Positions 62,303-64,000 of a stretch of 64,000 nucleotides of DNA are shown in pieces. A program made the translations under genes and the position numbers. The DNA comes from an uncultured Paracoccaceae bacterium (GTDB lineage Bacteria; Pseudomonadota; Alphaproteobacteria; Rhodobacterales; Rhodobacteraceae), in assembly GCA_947500825.1 (NCBI GenBank), contig CANMTR010000010.1, positions 1 through 64,000 on the forward strand, written 5' to 3'. The notes beneath the pieces were generated by a model. It ran no database searches. It was not told the DNA's origin and saw only the letters and a program-made list of their open reading frames with translations. The stretch's first letter is position 1. Each line of letters starts with the position of its first letter.

Positions 62303-63429
62303 GCGAAATACTCCCCGATGATGCGGCGGTAGATGGCGGCGAGCTGGCGGATATGGGCCACCTCCACCCGCTCGTCGACCTGGTGCATGGTGGCGTTGAC
62401 GAGGCCGACCTCGACCACCGGGCAATGGTCCTTGAGAAAGCGCGCGTCGGACGTGCCGCCGGAGGTGGACAGGACCGGCACCCGCCCGGTCTCGGCCGCG
62501 ACGGCGGCCTGCACGATGTCGGTGAGGGGGCCGGGGGGCGTCACGAAGCTCTCGCCAGAGATCCTGATGTCGAGGTCGAGGGCCACGTCGTGGTCGCTTG
62601 CGGCCGCCCGCGCCGTCTCCTCCAGCCAGCGCGACAGGGAGGCGCCGTCATGGGCGTCGTTGAAGCGGATGTTGACCATGGCGCGGCAGGTTGCGGGGAT
62701 GACGTTGTTGGCCGTGTTGCCGGTGTCGATGCCGGTGACCTGGAGGGTGGAGGCGTCGAAGAGGTCGGTGCCTTCGTCGAGGGGCGCGGCGGTGAGGCGC
62801 GCCAGCCAGTCGACCATGGCGTGGATCGGGTTGCGGGCGTTGTGGGGATAGGCGGAGTGGCCCTGCACGCCGCGGGCCGTGGCCCAGGCGGTCATCGAGC
62901 CGCGGCGGCCGATCTTGACCATCTCGCCCATCTCGGCGGGGCAGGTGGGCTCGCCGCCGATGCAGGCGTCCATCCGCTCGCCCGCCTGCGCCATCCAGTC
63001 GAGGATGGCGCGGGTGCCGTCGGTGCCCGGCCCCTCCTCGTCGCCGGTGACGGTGAGGACCAGCGATCCGGGGCAGGTGCGGGCCGCGTCGATGGCGGCG
63101 GCGGCGAAGGCGGCGACGGCGGCCTTCATGTCGCAGGCGCCACGCCCGTAGAGGGCGCCGCCGTCGATCTCGGCCCCCCAGGGGTCGTGGCGCCAGTCGG
63201 CCGGATCGCCCACGGGGACCACGTCCACATGCCCGTTGAAGCCCAGGACCGGGCCGGCGGTGCCGTGCCGCGCATGGAGGTTGGCGACGCCGCCCCGGTC
63301 GATGCGGGTGCAGGCGAAGCCATGGGCGGAGAGGATGTCGACGAGATGGGCCACGGGCGCATGGGCGTCGGGGGTGACGGAGGGCAGGCGGAGGAGCGCC
63401 CGGGCCAGCTCCACGGGATCGACGGTCAT
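62299..63429 (-). CDS. dapE: succinyl-diaminopimelate desuccinylase
   Basis: A 376-residue metallopeptidase-fold enzyme of the lysine/diaminopimelate pathway. Metal ligands are in FNGHVDVVPVGD (His, about residue 66), GRGACDMKAAVAAF (Asp, about 98), TGDEEGPGTDGT (Glu) and NATMHQVDERV near the C-terminus. TSGGTSDARF is a DapE hallmark. An AGGAGA precedes the ATG at 63429. Its stop overlaps the GNAT start by four bases. dapF is 7 kb to the left. Confidence 0.94.
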   Translation of the reverse strand: MTVDPVELARALLRLPSVTPDAHAPVAHLVDILSAHGFACTRIDRGGVANLHARHGTAGPVLGFNGHVDVVPVGDPADWRHDPWGAEIDGGALYGRGACDMKAAVAAFAAAAIDAARTCPGSLVLTVTGDEEGPGTDGTRAILDWMAQAGERMDACIGGEPTCPAEMGEMVKIGRRGSMTAWATARGVQGHSAYPHNARNPIHAMVDWLARLTAAPLDEGTDLFDASTLQVTGIDTGNTANNVIPATCRAMVNIRFNDAHDGASLSRWLEETARAAASDHDVALDLDIRISGESFVTPPGPLTDIVQAAVAAETGRVPVLSTSGGTSDARFLKDHCPVVEVGLVNATMHQVDERVEVAHIRQLAAIYRRIIGEYFA

Positions 63430-63523
63430 GGGGGTCTCCTGGGGCATCGCGGGGCGCTCATACGCCCCCGCGCGGGGCGGAGGCAATCGCCCCCGTGCGG
63501 GGGGGCAGAGGCGGTGGCGGCGG

Positions 63524-63841
63524 TCAGTCGGGGAAGACGGGGGTCGCCTGGGCGACGATCACGGCGTTCTCGGCCAGGGCGCGCTCCATCAGGGCGCGTT
63601 CCTCGGCGTCGATCTCGTGGCCCTCCTCGAGGCGGGCCTCCAGCGTGCCGTAGCCGGTGACGTCGAGGGGGGCCATGTCGGCCTGCTTGAGGACGGCGAC
63701 CGTCTCGCGCACGGCCTCGGCCTCGTCGACGCCGGTGGCGTAGCACACCAGCCCCGCGCCGCTCGCGCCTTCGGGCAGCCCGTCGCCGGGGGCGCGGCCG
63801 ACCTCGACCACGAGGGTATAGACCTGCTGCTTGCGTGCCAT
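63524..63841 (-). CDS. hypothetical protein, 105 aa
   Basis: I do not recognise the family. The small soluble protein begins MARKQQVYTLVVEVGRAPGD, has an acidic helical second half (LEARLEEGHEIDAEERALME) and a single cysteine in GLVCYATGVDEAEAVRETV. The spacing of a VDEAEA-RETV helix with strands on either side suggests a small alpha/beta fold. It lies 94 bp upstream of dapE on the same strand and may be co-transcribed. Confidence 0.65.
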   Translation of the reverse strand: MARKQQVYTLVVEVGRAPGDGLPEGASGAGLVCYATGVDEAEAVRETVAVLKQADMAPLDVTGYGTLEARLEEGHEIDAEERALMERALAENAVIVAQATPVFPD

Positions 63842-63884
63842 GGCTGTCCCTCGCGATGGGGCCGCGCCGTCGCCGCGCGGCGGT

Positions 63885-63920
63885 CAAGAAAACGGGCCGC
63901 ATCGTCTCCGATGCGGCCCG
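63885..63920 (-). terminator. rho-independent terminator of the truncated right-hand gene
   Basis: CGGGCCGCATCG (63893-63904) and CGATGCGGCCCG (63909-63920) form a perfect 12-bp stem with a 4-base loop. On the minus strand the stem is followed by TTTTCTTG. It ends the gene whose stop codon is at 63950-63952 and separates it from the hypothetical gene at 63524. Confidence 0.9.
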
Positions 63921-63949
63921 TGCGGACAAGACGTCCGTCGTGCGTGGTG

Positions 63950-64000
63950 TCAGGCGCGGCCCTTGATGGCCCGCCAGATGAAGATGAGACCGCAAGCGCC
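63950..64000 (-). CDS. C-terminal fragment of a probable small membrane protein
   Basis: Only the last 16 codons and stop are inside the window; the gene begins beyond base 64000. The readable end, GACGLIFIWRAIKGRA, looks like the end of a transmembrane helix followed by a basic cytoplasmic tail. Neither product nor family can be named. The strong terminator just downstream supports it as a real gene end. Confidence 0.5.
   Translation of the reverse strand, partial: GACGLIFIWRAIKGRA

Overview
The window is very GC-rich, densely packed chromosomal DNA from an alphaproteobacterium, most likely of the Rhodobacterales (Roseobacter/Rhodobacter lineage). The evidence is the enoyl-CoA hydratase - rpsT - dnaA - dnaN - recF - gyrB order, the flagellin - flaF - flbT trio, the three-gene cytochrome bc1 operon with a twin-arginine Rieske protein, and gene-to-gene similarity in style (ATGA/GTGA overlaps, many GTG/TTG starts). 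Nothing in it looks like a plasmid, prophage or CRISPR locus.

Layout. 1-2100: the start of a class III alcohol dehydrogenase gene cut by the window edge, a histidine phosphatase, a small unknown gene and a Rossmann-fold oxidoreductase. 2102-9182: the replication block (gyrB, recF, dnaN, dnaA, rpsT, all on the minus strand). 9338-13432: enoyl-CoA hydratase, mutM and the divergent ubiE-ubiB ubiquinone genes. 13437-37827: a 24-kb flagellar cluster with hook cap and hook-length control (flgD, fliK), rod genes (flgB, flgC, fliE, flgF, flgG), P-ring chaperone and L-ring genes (flgA, flgH), the export gate (flhA, flhB, fliP, fliQ, fliR), its ATPase and regulator (fliI, fliH), MS-ring and C-ring genes (fliF, fliN), motA with three poorly known partners, two FliL-type proteins, and flagellin with its regulators flaF and flbT. 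flgE, flgI, flgK, flgL, fliG, fliM and motB are not here and must lie elsewhere. The cluster is arranged as divergent operons, and the intergenic regions carry a TTAA-N7-TTAA-like element of the kind bound by the cell-cycle regulator CtrA.

37895-41559: a sugar-type MFS transporter, a succinate-semialdehyde dehydrogenase and an arylformamidase-like hydrolase. 41560-42690: the one clear accessory islet. It is a structured non-coding stretch with a strong minus-strand terminator (possibly a 6S-like RNA), three 11-bp tandem repeats, and an AT-rich segment with an HNH endonuclease-like gene placed directly behind parE. 42691-49794: parE, an MFS transporter, a DeoR-type repressor divergent from a sugar-nucleotide-type dehydrogenase, a MATE pump and truA. 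49878-52639: the petABC cytochrome bc1 operon.

52832-64000: a glutathione S-transferase, mtaB and dapF, tRNA-Lys(UUU), a LysE-type exporter divergent from an Lrp-type regulator across a large inverted repeat, a DsbA-like oxidoreductase, a DMT exporter with pncA, RNase R, a GNAT enzyme coupled to dapE, a small unknown gene, and the last codons of a membrane protein followed by a good terminator. The right-hand end is notable for four lysine-related functions within about 9 kb.

All calls rest on reading the sequence and translated proteins by eye; no database search was run.
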